From: Lepas anatifera | Taxonomy: Eukaryota > Arthropoda > Thecostraca > Lepadidae | DNA length: 64,000 nucleotides | NCBI GenBank assembly: GCA_034440635.1 | Contig: JAOTON010002268.1 | Coordinates: forward strand, 992,001 to 1,056,000 | Reading direction: 5' to 3' | In this document: piece after piece, positions 22,901 through 33,118 of the stretch | Position numbering within the stretch: the stretch's first letter is position 1 | Layout: every line of letters begins with the position of its first letter | Notes under the pieces: model-generated | Told to the model about the DNA's origin: nothing | Seen by the model: only the letters and a program-made list of their open reading frames with translations | Database searches by the model: none | Position numbers and translations under genes: made by a program

Positions 22901-25900
22901 AGCGCTACGTAGTGAGGAAGTTAGCAGCTTGGGATTGGTCTGACTTTTCAAATACTATGTATTTCGTAATATCAGGATGATTATTTTGTAGTCGTTCAGG
23001 TTAATTGTGTTCCGACTATTTGCAGCCCACTTGCGATTTCTGCTACCAAATCAAAAATGGTTGAGCTATCCATGACGAACGATTTAAAGAATTAAACGCA
23101 ACATTTGATGTCTGCAGTGAAAACTCAGATTGGGATTTACTAAACGTGTCGGAAGGATTACTTAAGCAAGGGAGGTTTAGTGTGCTGGCGGGAGATCCAA
23201 GAAGTGATGTGGCTAGACAGAAAGCTTTTGAAAACAATATAAACGTTGCAGGTGTAGTTCTATGCAATATCGTCGGATGCAAGACAGTGTTTTCTACGTT
23301 TTGGGCCCTGTGCTAAACATAAAACATCACTTTCCATTTGCTGTAATGCTATGACTAGCATTTTTTGACAGTGATATTTTTAAGGCAAATCACAAAAGGA
23401 AATGTATGTGCGTTCAGCGTGACTGTTCTGTGACAAATACTCCAAAAAATATTTGTATTTTTGCAGTGCGCCCGGGGTGGTGGGTTGGGCGGCCGCTTGT
23501 GCGTGGGGCTGTCGGCTTGGGTCGGTTCCCTGGAGCCCGGGCTCGTTACGACGGGTGGCTGGCTGACGTGGGGGTGACCTGGGGGCGGCCGTCCCGGTTT
23601 GTGGGAGTTAATTTGGTTAATTCCTGGTTGCTCGTGGGTGGGGGGTGGGTGTGTTTGTGCTTGTCTCTCCGTAAAAAAAAGTGCATAGTTATTCATAATT
23701 TCCTATATTTCCTTGATACCAACGGATTGTTCAAGAGCCGTACTTCCATTATCATAGTCTTTAAGAGTTTTGAAGTGCTGTTTCGAGCGTGATAGTCATG
23801 ATGACTATGCTATATAAAATTAACCGGCAATCGCTCATAATATAATGTAATTGAAAACGCCAAAGAGTATATTTATATTTCGACGACGTGTCTTCTTCAG
23901 TAAAAAGTTTTGAATTTGAAAGCCATTGATAGCAATGATTTTTAAATTCAATTTGAGTTTTGGGCGAACAGCATACAGGTACACGTGAAAACAATGGGGC
24001 CCTGCGAAGGATACAGTGTGATGACCTAACTACCTATTTGTTACTTAAGCAATGGCATCTAAAAACTACGTGCTACAGAAACTACACACACACAAATAAG
24101 TACAGTCCGCAACAAATCTATAGATGTAACAGTGAGTAAAACAATTTTCAGCGATGGATGTGTGGTGGTATGGTGAGTGTTTATGCGTGGTGGTTTGGTC
24201 TTAAGTGGTATAAGTGTATGCGTAGGATACTGGTTGTAGGAGGCGCCACGAGGATAATTGCTTATTTATGTGTGGTCTACGGTTTCGGATTTCTTTTGAC
24301 TCCTTTAATTTTGCATTCTGCCGAGTCAGACTTTCCTGCCGCACTGCAGACTTTCAAGCAAAAAGTGATGAGCCTTTACAAGCACCATAAGAGCAAAAGA
24401 CCACCTAACCACACCACAAATGATATCCAGATGGTCAAACTACTGAAAAAGATGAAACAATAGTGATAAAGCGCTCAGATAAATATAAAGGCTTAGTAAT
24501 AATGAATAAGGAAGATTACATTCAGAAAGCACAGGCGATTTTAGGAGACTATCAGCGTATTAGCACTAACCCCACGAAAAAGCTTGAAAAAACTACTGCA
24601 AGCATGGTAAAAACCACAATGAAAAACAGGCTCCCGGATAAGGTTATACAATCCATCAATTCCACAGAGTCGAGGACAGCCGAGCTTTACGGCTTACCCA
24701 AAACTCATAAGCCTAACAACCCACTTCGACCCATCGTATCGGCCTGTGGGGATCCCTTGGACAAGTTGTCATGGGTCCTCGAGCGTATTATCACGCAGCT
24801 ATTAGTGTTTGTCCCGGCTCACCTTACAAACACCTACGACTATTTGGACAGAATCAAGTTAAAGTTTCCATACAACTTCCCAGCCGGCACAATAGCCTTC
24901 ACTATGGATGTTAATAATCTATATGGTAACATACCCACGGCAGAGGTCATCAGCTTGACGATTGAAATGATTCGTACCCTCGCGACTAAAATCAACTTAT
25001 TTGGTCTTACTATTCCTGACTTAGAGTCTCTTTTAAAACATTGTCTTAACAACAATTACGTCAAATTTGGGGAAGAAATTTAAAAAACTAAGGGCATAGC
25101 AATGGGCAGCCGTATAGCACCCCCATTGGCAATCCTTACATGAACACCATTGAATCCCTGATCCTATCAGCCAGTGAATTGCAACCTTTCATTTACCTAA
25201 GGTATATGGATGATATCTTTTGAATATGGGCACATGGCTCAGAGACCCTAACACCATATTTCACTTTCATCAATGATTTTCACCCGGCTCTCAAGTTCAG
25301 CATAGATAGGTCAGACCACTCTCAACATCAACAGATTCCATTTCTAGACACCCTCCTGACCGTACATCCCTCTGGAAAGTACACCACAGAACTCTATATA
25401 AAACCCATGGCCGCACCGATAATTCTACACTTCACTTCCACTCATCCTATGCAAACTAAAAGATCAGTTATACACTCACAGTCACTTAGAACCATCCGGC
25501 TAGGGTCAGACCTACCTGCAAAAAGCCGTGGCCTAGAAAAAATCATGAAACTATTTATGTCGAACGGATACCCAGCCAAACTCATCAAAACATAAAAAAC
25601 TCTGCCAAATATAAGCCACGTCAACCACCTCCCAAGAACAAGAACAGGAACACAACTTACATCTCTCTCCCATACATTGATGAGCAGCTCATCCACAAGA
25701 TCACCACTGCAGCCAAATCCACAGACCTAGACATTACGATAGCGTGGAAGAGCGGCGAAACACTCTCAAACATCCTCATAAGATCATCACTAAACCCACC
25801 ACCATGCCCTAAAGGACACGGGAAATCATGCAGCACATGCGACGCCGGGTTACAGGGGAGGTACCACATCAAAAATACAGTATACCTTATCACATGCCTA

Positions 25901-27154
25901 CTTTGCAACATATTTTATATGAGTGAAACAACTCGCCAAATTCGTACTCGCTTCAGGGAACATTTATGACACGCTAGGAGAAAAGAAAAGGGTAAGTATC
26001 TAGGAGACCACACCATATTACATCACCCCACTGCACGCATCACAGACAAATACTTCTCAATAAAAATTATTCATGTTTGTAAAGACTCGGCAGAATGCAA
26101 AATTAAAGAATCAATAGAAATCCGAAACCGTAGACCACACATAAATAAGCAATTCTCCTCGTGACGCCTCCTACAACCAGTACCCTACACATACACTTAT
26201 ACCACTTAAGACCAAACCACCACGCATAAACACTCACCCACACCACCACACATCCATCGCTGAAAATTGTTTTACTCACTGTTACATCCATAGATTTGTT
26301 GCAGACTGTACTTATTTGTGTGTGTTGTTTCTGTAGCATGTAGTTTTTAGATGTCATTGCTTAAGTAACAAATATGTAGTTAGGTCATCACACTGTATCC
26401 TTTGCAAGATGTTAAAAATTGTTTTCACGTGTACCTGTATGCTGTTCGCCCGAAACTCAAATTGAATTTAAAAATAATTGCTACCAATGACTTTCAAATT
26501 CAAAACTTCTTTCTGAAGAAGACACGTCGTCAAAATATTAACATACTCTTTGGCGTTTCCAATTACATTATATTATGAGCGATTGCCGGTTAATTTTATA
26601 TAGCATAATCATCATTATCACAATCGCCCCTTCTTCGATGTGTTGTACGTTCTTTGGAAGTGCCAGGGCTCTTGGTCAAGGAGCCTGTCTCGGATTGAAC
26701 CGTCAGTTCTATCTCGGCATCTGTTGTGAGAGAGCCTAGTTCGACACTGCATTTTTGTTTCCGACACAACAAGCAGGAACTGGTTTGTTATAAGGGTGCA
26801 CAGACAAAGAGCCACGTTATTGCCAACAGCGGGCGTACAGACCGGAAAGCACAGCTTTTCAACTGTCTTATGTGTGTTGTTGTTAACGGGACTGAAACAT
26901 GCCACTTCAGTATGTGTGCAGACGACGGGGGAGGTGTATGAGCCATTCCATTGGCGAGTATGCGTGTGCGGACAGTGGGACTGAGCGGCTGCCTCTCTGC
27001 TTGTTGACAGGACGAGCTGAGCGGCCGGATGGCGCAGCCTTTGTATGAGCAGGGCAGCGTTCTGAACCGCGTGGGCACGCGCCAGGACCGGTGGAAGCGG
27101 CAGGTGCAGGAACAGCGGAACAACATCTACGTCAGACGCACCATGCTCAACTAG
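19917..27154 (+). CDS. TMEM9: TMEM9-like lysosomal/endosomal membrane protein, five coding exons
   Basis: The five exons (19917-19985, 20259-20368, 20686-20797, 22715-22843, 27011-27154) join in phase to a 187-aa protein; human TMEM9 is about 183 aa. Order: signal peptide (1-23, ending HGVQ); Cys-rich lumenal part with CKCVC, CNC and CPLCEC; N-glycosylation sequons NGS, NFS and NTT; one membrane segment (about 98-117); cytosolic tail with QDRWKRQVQEQR. The Cys pattern, the TTTIK lead into the membrane segment and the RWK-QVQEQR tail are diagnostic of TMEM9. Family knowledge: a type I glycoprotein of late endosomes and lysosomes, linked to V-ATPase assembly and luminal acidification. The start is the only ATG giving a signal peptide. 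Intron 4 carries a Penelope-like element, which should be spliced out. Confidence 0.93.
20259..20368 (+). CDS. TMEM9: TMEM9-like coding exon 2
   Basis: Acceptor TCCCACAG, donor GTCAGT. It encodes ALYEDVRCKCVCPNPN through VVPNL and two bases of a Cys codon. Contains the NGS sequon. Confidence 0.93.
20686..20797 (+). CDS. TMEM9: TMEM9-like coding exon 3
   Basis: Acceptor GTTGCAG, donor GTGGGA. It completes the split Cys and encodes NCDNVILPEL, NFSKGSEFCPLCECKF and RNTTTIK, the most conserved lumenal stretch of the family. Confidence 0.95.
21400..22110. repeat. Degenerate CT-rich repeat array in TMEM9 intron 3
   Basis: Imperfect units around TCGTCTGCCCTGCCCT and CCTGAAATCCCTCTC repeat every few tens of bases. 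The open frames here arise from the simple composition and are not genes. The rest of intron 3 (20798-22714) shows nothing recognisable. Confidence 0.6.
22715..22843 (+). CDS. TMEM9: TMEM9-like coding exon 4 (membrane segment)
   Basis: Acceptor CTCACCAG, donor GTGAGG. It encodes the membrane helix beginning VVVILIICIISVLVIYM, then LDPILNKRG and the start of the cytosolic tail. Phase 0 at both ends. Confidence 0.94.
22844..23790. other. TMEM9 intron 4, 5' part: nothing recognised
   Basis: No element or exon seen before the Penelope-like insertion. A GC/GT-rich patch lies at about 23465-23660. Confidence 0.4.
23791..24331 (+). repeat. Penelope-like terminal repeat, left arm
   Basis: It matches the inverse of 26083-26622 over its length, with small differences. 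Shared phrases include TATATAAAATTAACCGGCAA at the outer end and GCATTCTGCCGAGTC at the inner end. Its inverse contains CTGAAGAAGACACGTCGTC. Confidence 0.9.
24332..26163 (+). pseudogene. Penelope-like RT / GIY-YIG protein, with stops
   Basis: N-terminal helices (SDFPAALQTFKQKVMSLYKH) are followed by a stop at 24461. The RT block (24463-25081) has SDKYKGLVIMNKEDYI, LYGLPKTHKPNNPLRPIVSA and FTMDVNNLYGNIP. A stop at 25081-25083 precedes KGIAMGSRIAPPLA. The catalytic YMDDIF (25207-25224) is followed by TGA where a Trp would be expected. The thumb runs to about 25592. The C-terminal nuclease has a CPKGHGKSCSTC cluster, then YLITCLLC, FYMSETTRQIRTRFREH and a final NRRPHINKQFSS. Motif order matches Penelope-like elements carrying an endonuclease. 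Confidence 0.88.
26083..26622 (+). repeat. Penelope-like terminal repeat, right arm
   Basis: Inverted copy of the left arm. Its inner ~80 bp encode the end of the nuclease reading frame (stop at 26162). Confidence 0.9.
27011..27154 (+). CDS. TMEM9: TMEM9-like coding exon 5 (cytosolic tail, stop)
   Basis: Acceptor TTGTTGACAG. It encodes DELSGRMAQPLYEQG, NRVGTRQDRWKRQVQEQR and ends RRTMLN with TAG. Confidence 0.94.
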   Translation, partial: DELSGRMAQPLYEQGSVLNRVGTRQDRWKRQVQEQRNNIYVRRTMLN

Positions 27155-28164
27155 TGTCGTCCGCCCTGCCTGCGATCGTTGTCAGGTCGGGCCGAGTTTG
27201 GGCTGGTCTACTGTAGCTGGCCTGGGAACCATACCAGGAGAGGCGCAGATGTGCCGACGGCTCTTGCATTCAGTGATTTGGTGCTGTTCAGGGTCGCCAG
27301 AAGTAGTTTTTTGGTAGCGCCAGCTGCAATGTTGATAGCCAGCTGAACACACCGGCAAAATTGCACGGTGGTCTCAACGCTGAAACTGTGGCTACGGTGG
27401 GAAGGAGCACTGGCCGCTTATTTATTACGATGCGTCATGCATTGGATTGGGCTGGTTTATTACTGTATGATATTCTGCATTTGATCGGGCTTACATTTAC
27501 GATTAACTACAAGCAAAGCTATGGCACTTCTCCTCCGAATTAAGTTACGTGGACGGTGCAATTGTGTACGCATTTTAAGCATCACACTTCATGGTTGTCG
27601 TCGCTGATATTTCGAAAAAAATTATTTTTTATTTCATGAGATATTGAAAATTGTGTATCCCCTGAAAATAAACCTCAGAGTCCGGGTATACATTGATGTA
27701 TGGGAACCTATCTAATTCCGTTTAGTCCCAGCAGTTCAGCGCAGACTATATCTACGTAGATGCTACAACTCCTGGTACAGAAATGGCCGTGCCATTCGGC
27801 CTATGTAATTCACTGAACATGTGGGCGCGATATAGCCTAGATGCTGAAAGCGCCCCATCAACCCCAATACACACAATTCACTGGACATGTAGAACATCAG
27901 GCGTATGCTTACAGTATCTGAGCTGCATCCCTGGCTTCGGCCTAAACTCCTCCCCCCTTGACCCGTGGGGAGACCAGTCCTGCTGGAATCCGGGTCTGCC
28001 GCTGTCGCTGTCAGAGCGCTGTTTTCGATCAGACGAAGGAACGCTGGGCGGAGGCATACTTCGCAAGGTCAGAGTCCTAGTTGTGGCCCATTTTGGACTG
28101 TCTGTACAGTGTCCGAGCCTCACATGCTGTTCTGTATGGGATGGAAATGTAGTAGTATCATGGC
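27155..28164 (+). other. TMEM9 3' UTR and downstream sequence
   Basis: A canonical AATAAA stands at 27667-27672, 513 bp after the stop. Beyond it I recognise no gene. Confidence 0.5.
27667..27672 (+). terminator. Candidate TMEM9 polyadenylation signal AATAAA
   Basis: It is the most plausible hexamer downstream of the TMEM9 stop; a T-rich tract lies just upstream at about 27620-27640. Confidence 0.45.
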
Positions 28165-30008
28165 CAGTGGTGGGTACTCGATAATTTCACTCCGACTTAG
28201 ATGGCGATAGCTCGATAACCTTTTGATATATTTCATATTCAGCAGACCACGGCTTACCGGGCGTCGCCAAAGTTGAACCCGAGTCGGATTCGGGGCCAGG
28301 GCTCAGCCAAGGCCTTTGGCTCAGCTGAGAAGCTGTCAAGTGGTAACATAGTGAAGATCGGCCAAAAATAATATATTAAAATTCCACCTTCAAAAGGCTT
28401 GAGCACGGAACACCTGTATGGCGCTGAAAATGGCACTGACATGGTGCCTTAAATTTACAGCGACATTACACGCCTCTAAGACTGGCAGTCACTAGGGAAG
28501 TTGAGAAACGTTAGTTCCTATACGACCAATAGACACCCATAACGCTGGCATAAAAATATGTTGGTCCCAGGAAGATGGTATTCCACCTAGGAAGCGCCAA
28601 GCCAAGCTCTGAGAACAGGTCCTTCTCTAAGAAATTTAGTCGCTGTCTAGACAGTTTATCACCTACCAATAGCATATGCCGCAATTCCACTTTCACCACT
28701 ATTTTCAGCGAACAACGGTTGCACAAGCTTCTCCGCTCATGCATCATGCTTCGCAGCGACCGGGATCACAAGACCGCCTTGGAAATGGCGCCATCCTAAC
28801 CAAGGCAGTCGCGCAGCAGCATGTATGCCTGAAACTCAACACGGACACATGTGGCTTCACTGTAACGCTTCACCAGCTTCAGCCTCTATCAAATTATGTC
28901 CTCCGTCCCCGCTCGGTGTCAGAGCCTCTCCGCCAAACACTGCTACATATACACTGGCACGCATTTTAATGTGGAATGTGGATTCAATAACAATAGATCG
29001 ATGATTTCACTAGCTACGTTGATAGAGTGAGAATGCTGTCTATTTTACGAGTTAAATTGGGAACACAAAATAGGTTCGATGAGCTATTAATAATTAATTA
29101 TATTATATAAATTATGTTTTTTAGTTAAACTTGGTATATAATAATTATAGGTTCGACTTGAGCTATTAAGTTATTTTCAACGGTCTTTTCTAGAATATAT
29201 CAGTACAACGCAGTGATTTAGTCAGAATGACATGGAAAACAAATTGTATATATATATATATATATATATAATGCGGTAGCTGTATACATACAGCGTAAAC
29301 AAAATACACTCAAACGAGACAAAGATATACATCAAGCGTAGGAAAGAGTCTCTTGCTCCTGGCTCATTACATCTCGCTAGGCAAACACGAGACGTCCTCC
29401 ATGACCTGTGTTGCATGGTATGGGCTGTGGGCTCGCGCTCGTCTGAAAACTACGAGCTCAGCTGGAAAAGGCTAACCAACACGCCGAAGGCCTTGCCGTG
29501 GCTCTCCCCACTTTGTTCTGTTTAGTCAAGGATCTCTACTCTCTTTGGAAGAGGTTGCTGAACCCTGCTTCGGAATGGGTGTTGCACCTGGCACCCCCGT
29601 CAGAGCATCCACGGGATTGTGGATGTAGGCTTAGCTTATAGAAAGTTAAAATTTCTTGACACCTGCTGAATATTACCTTCTCACATTATGAAGGCGTGGG
29701 AATAAAAGCCAACAGAAGACAAGGTTCGCGCTTCTTCCGCGACCATTTGTTGAGGGTAGCGGAAGAAGAATGTGAGTCTAAGACGTGCCTGATTTTTATA
29801 CAATACACGTTTTCGAGGTGTGTTGAATTTGACGTCTCATGGGAGAGAAATAATTCATAATAAGCTTAAAATATTGTTGATTTTCCAAAAACAGCGACCT
29901 TTAATTGGGTGTTTTGGATGATAGATTATCGCAAATTGAGAAACCGGGATCATCGATAATGACTTCGATACTCGTTACCGATGAAAGTTATCGAAGTTCC
30001 CACCACTG
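28165..30008. mobile_element. hAT-like element with CAGTGGTGGG ends
   Basis: It begins CAGTGGTGGGTACTCGATAA and ends with the inverse of CAGTGGTGGGAACTTCGATA. Flanking octamers ATCATGGC and CTTATGGT agree at 5 of 8 positions, an eroded 8-bp duplication. Extra TCGATAA-type motifs lie near the right end. No transposase is recognisable, so it is non-autonomous or decayed. It contains a TA microsatellite. Confidence 0.75.
29247..29270. repeat. (TA)12 microsatellite
   Basis: Twelve uninterrupted TA units inside the hAT-like element. Confidence 0.95.
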
Positions 30009-31195
30009 CTTATGGTGTATTGCAAATGTGGTCGAATGAAAAATAGGATGCAGTTTCGTGTTTCGTATGGTTTAGCGATACAATACTTCTCTTTCATTAG
30101 TATATGTTAGTTATTCTGAGTTTGTTTTGTATATAAATGAATTATTTTGTCGGTTATGATAATAATGTGCTTATCTAGATGTGAGTGTTGAGGGTGAATG
30201 AGAAATGGACACTATGAATGCGAGAATTTACACATATAGATCAAATGATGCATTTTTATTCGTTGGATTTATCGACAGCGTTGTGGCCGGAAGCTGTGCT
30301 GTGCACGGTTTGTGTTTGTTTCGCTGTCTCACATGCTCGAAGGCCGCCTGTCGTGCATCATTTCCTCGCGTAAACCAGTGAGGTAACCTACTATCGGGGA
30401 GTGAGTAACCTAGTCTGGGCAGCCTGGTGTCACAGTACCAGGCACGTGGTGAACGCCGGCGTCAGCTGTAGCGCGAGGCCCCGGCCGGCAGCGGCGCGTG
30501 GAACCACCCCCGGCGATAACAGGGCCCGCCGCCGTGGCCTGCGCACATGGGCAGTCTGGGTTCTGTCGGATACAGACGGCCTGCTGATGTACCAGCACGC
30601 CCACCTCGGCCAGTGCAGGCCGCCTTGTGTGCTGTTGACATTATTTACAGCTGGAGTTGTGTGTATGGGGTCCTGAGTAGTGTTGATATACGCCGTTGGT
30701 GGCCGGCTGGAGTCATCTGTGAAGCGGTGGGTACGCTGGCGGTTCGCGGGGACTCCACGTTGCCGTCTCCACTGGTGTCCCGTTATTGAGAACTGTGTGT
30801 GAAAATATGTTTACATGTAATCTCATCAAATACATACTCTGGGTTGCAGATGGCAAGTGGATTTGAAATGTGTGTTGCAATAACACGGTTACATGATACT
30901 CACCGCTGCGATACCCTAGTTCTGCTTAGTGGCACCCGGATGTGGGGGGTTGTTGAGCGGACTGGCCGTGCTCAGCTTCAAGTCACAGTTAGATGCTGGG
31001 ATCATCAGCAGTCATGAAGTGTGCCGTCTATTGCTGCTATAGCTGGGCGTGGTTTGGATTTTTAGGTCATCTCAATTGGCAACCTTTTGAAAAGTGATCA
31101 CGATAACCAAGGCTTTACTCTTCAAGCCACTTCGATGCATATCTGTTTTGGTGTTCGTAAGGTTCGCTGGTAAAAGATGCTTTGAACTTCGAATC
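30009..31195. other. No gene recognised
   Basis: 30390-30790 is GC-rich with CpG, unlike its AT-rich surroundings, but shows no familiar exon. It might be a promoter or exon of a gene I cannot identify. Confidence 0.3.
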
Positions 31196-32043
31196 TTAAC
31201 ACGCGCATTGACGGGGGTCTGAGCCACCTTCGCTTTGACGGGGGGTGGTAGGTACCCCCCCTAAGATCTCGAGAACCACGCTAGGTAGCAAAAAACGGTA
31301 AACGGTGTTGGGTAGCCTATCCACTTCTCCATCGAAAATATTTGAACCATTTTTTGTCAGGTCACATTTAAGGTCACTAGAGGTCAAAACATGCCTTTAT
31401 AGGGATAACATGTAAATGAAGATTTTTGGTCATTTCATCTGAACAAGGGAAGATAGAGCAAAACAACTGGAACGATATGAATCCTCGCAGCAAGCCGAAT
31501 CGAATGATATATAATATGACCTTGCTAGGTAAAATCAAGGATTTGACCTGACCTGAGGTCAGGTCAGGGTCAAATTAGATAAAATGCATATCATTAGAAC
31601 TGCAGAGACAAGGCAAATCTAATGCACCTAAAATAAAGGCTCCATCACCATCCGTTACCAAGTTAATAAGTTAAAACCATTTTCCCATGTATTTCCAACG
31701 GAGAGGTCATGGCTCGTACCTGACCTTAGGTCATCGATATAAAAAAATACCGGAACAAGTTTTAGAGAACTCGGTAGGCCCATTATGTGATATAAGTTTC
31801 AATCGGATAAGTTCACCCTGTCCCGACTTATGCTATCTTAAACTTTGTTTGAGGTCGGCTCACTTGACCTGTACTTGTGACCTGACCTGAGATGTCCTGA
31901 CCTTAAAATTTTGACAAAAGTTGTAAAAATGATGATAAGAAAATTTACACCAAGTACGGCGGCGCTACGCGCCGCTGTTTTTATGCTATCTTCGAAAAAC
32001 CCGAATGGGGCGGGTACCCGCCCCCCGTCAATGTGCGTGTTAA
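31196..32043 (+). mobile_element. TTAA-flanked type B element, copy B1
   Basis: It runs TTAA to TTAA with inverted ends ACACGCGCATTGACGGGGG and its inverse (here GTCAATGTGCGTGT). Non-coding. It holds the type B core (CCATGTATTTCCAACGGAGA near 31685), a GACCTGACCTGAGGTCAGGTC palindrome at about 31550, and a GGCGGCGCTACGCGCCGC hairpin near 31960. Confidence 0.9.
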
Positions 32044-32892
32044 ATATGGCCGTGCAGATTATTATCGCTGGAATACGTATTTGAATATGTATATATGGAA
32101 ACATCCAGTGGCAAAAGAAGGAACAAGACGTCGGTTTTATCCTGGTGATATAGCAGGTCATGGAGGTGGATAGTGTTTGAAAGATCAACGTTTCACCATT
32201 TTATACGAGTAGTACAAATATAATTATGGCGGATGATGACCCCTGGATGAACAACATAATATGGCAGGTTGCACGGAGACATTTCATCACAAATTCACTC
32301 ACTGCCTCTCTAGGGTGCACCTGCTTTGAACATCGTCAAAGCTAGACCTGTCTCCGATAAGGGTCGATCTCCGCGTTCTCAAAATTATATCCCTGTTTTT
32401 GCACCCATATCACACACACAGGGAAGTCTCGAATTGTTTATTTCTGGTCTTAAAAATACGAGCACGCCTGTTACCGCGGCAGTGTTTGTCGTCGAAGCCA
32501 CGGCCCACTGCTGGGACCAACCGACGCACAAGCTGGCTAAGGCCACTATCCCTGAAAACAATCGGATTACAAATGTGTCGCGAAACACACCATCCACTAC
32601 GACTCAGACCTCAACACCCGGCACCTCTGGTGGCCTTACCGAGGGGCGTTATCTCACGGGGTGCCAAGCCGTCACCAGGTCCGAATGCGTGGAGCTGGGT
32701 TGTCACCATCTCAGGAGCTACTGCACTGGAGCCCACCACCAGCCCTGGAGCTTCCGTGCAGGTGACGACCTCCAACACTGAAGCTGTTACCAGTCCTGTC
32801 ACTGTGGTGACAGGCTGGTATCCGGCCTGGTGCTGCTACCCTAAGCCATCAAAAACATTAGCGTTGTGTTGCGGGCCATTACCGATTTTAAG
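32044..32892. other. Downstream of thymidine phosphorylase; no gene recognised
   Basis: Candidate 3' UTR of the - strand gene. A reverse AATAAA lies at 32437-32442. The + strand open frames (151 and 308 aa, the latter crossing exon 7 antisense) have no recognisable domain. Confidence 0.4.
32437..32442 (-). terminator. Candidate thymidine phosphorylase polyadenylation signal
   Basis: AATAAA on the - strand, 548 bp after the stop. It is chosen only as the first clear hexamer I found. Confidence 0.3.
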
Positions 32893-33000
32893 GTGCCGGA
32901 CCGTCAGTGTGCTAGTTAGTGCTATGATGTCGGACCGTCAGTGGTATGGTGCCGGGCCGTCATTCAGTGGTGTGGTGCCGGACCATCATTCAGTGGTGTG
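32893..33000. repeat. Tandem repeat overlapping the thymidine phosphorylase stop
   Basis: Imperfect units, the last two 26 bp long and nearly identical (GTGCCGGACCATCATTCAG and so on), run into exon 7. The final unit includes the TGA stop and the last codons (PHH); the others lie in the 3' UTR. Confidence 0.75.
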
Positions 33001-33118
33001 GGGACGCCGTCACCAGGTCGGCGATTCGCGGCGGCACCGTGACCGGCTGCGGACTGAGCTTCAGCGCCCCCTGCAGCTGCCGCCGGCCGTCCTCGGTCAG
33101 CGTGCCGCAGTGGTGCAC
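32990..33118 (-). CDS. TYMP: Thymidine phosphorylase exon 7
   Basis: Acceptor GTCGGCAG. It encodes [19 protein letters not shown] through [14 protein letters not shown] and TGA. The C-terminus is poorly conserved in the family, so this exon rests partly on phase and position. Confidence 0.85.
   Translation of the reverse strand: MHHCGTLTEDGRRQLQGALKLSPQPVTVPPRIADLVTASPHH

Larger units (their letters stand above)
23791..26622 (+). mobile_element. Penelope-like element with long inverted terminal repeats
   Basis: A reverse transcriptase plus GIY-YIG endonuclease of Penelope type lies between ~540-bp inverted repeats (23791-24331 and 26083-26622). It lies in sense orientation in TMEM9 intron 4. 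The right repeat includes the 3' end of the coding region, so the last ~27 codons also exist in antisense in the left repeat. Several in-frame stops make it inactive. I see no clear target duplication. Confidence 0.88.

Noticed and set aside
28511..28799. Short open frames inside the hAT-like element as transposase remnants
   Set aside because: They show none of the RNase-H-like or dimerisation motifs of hAT transposases.
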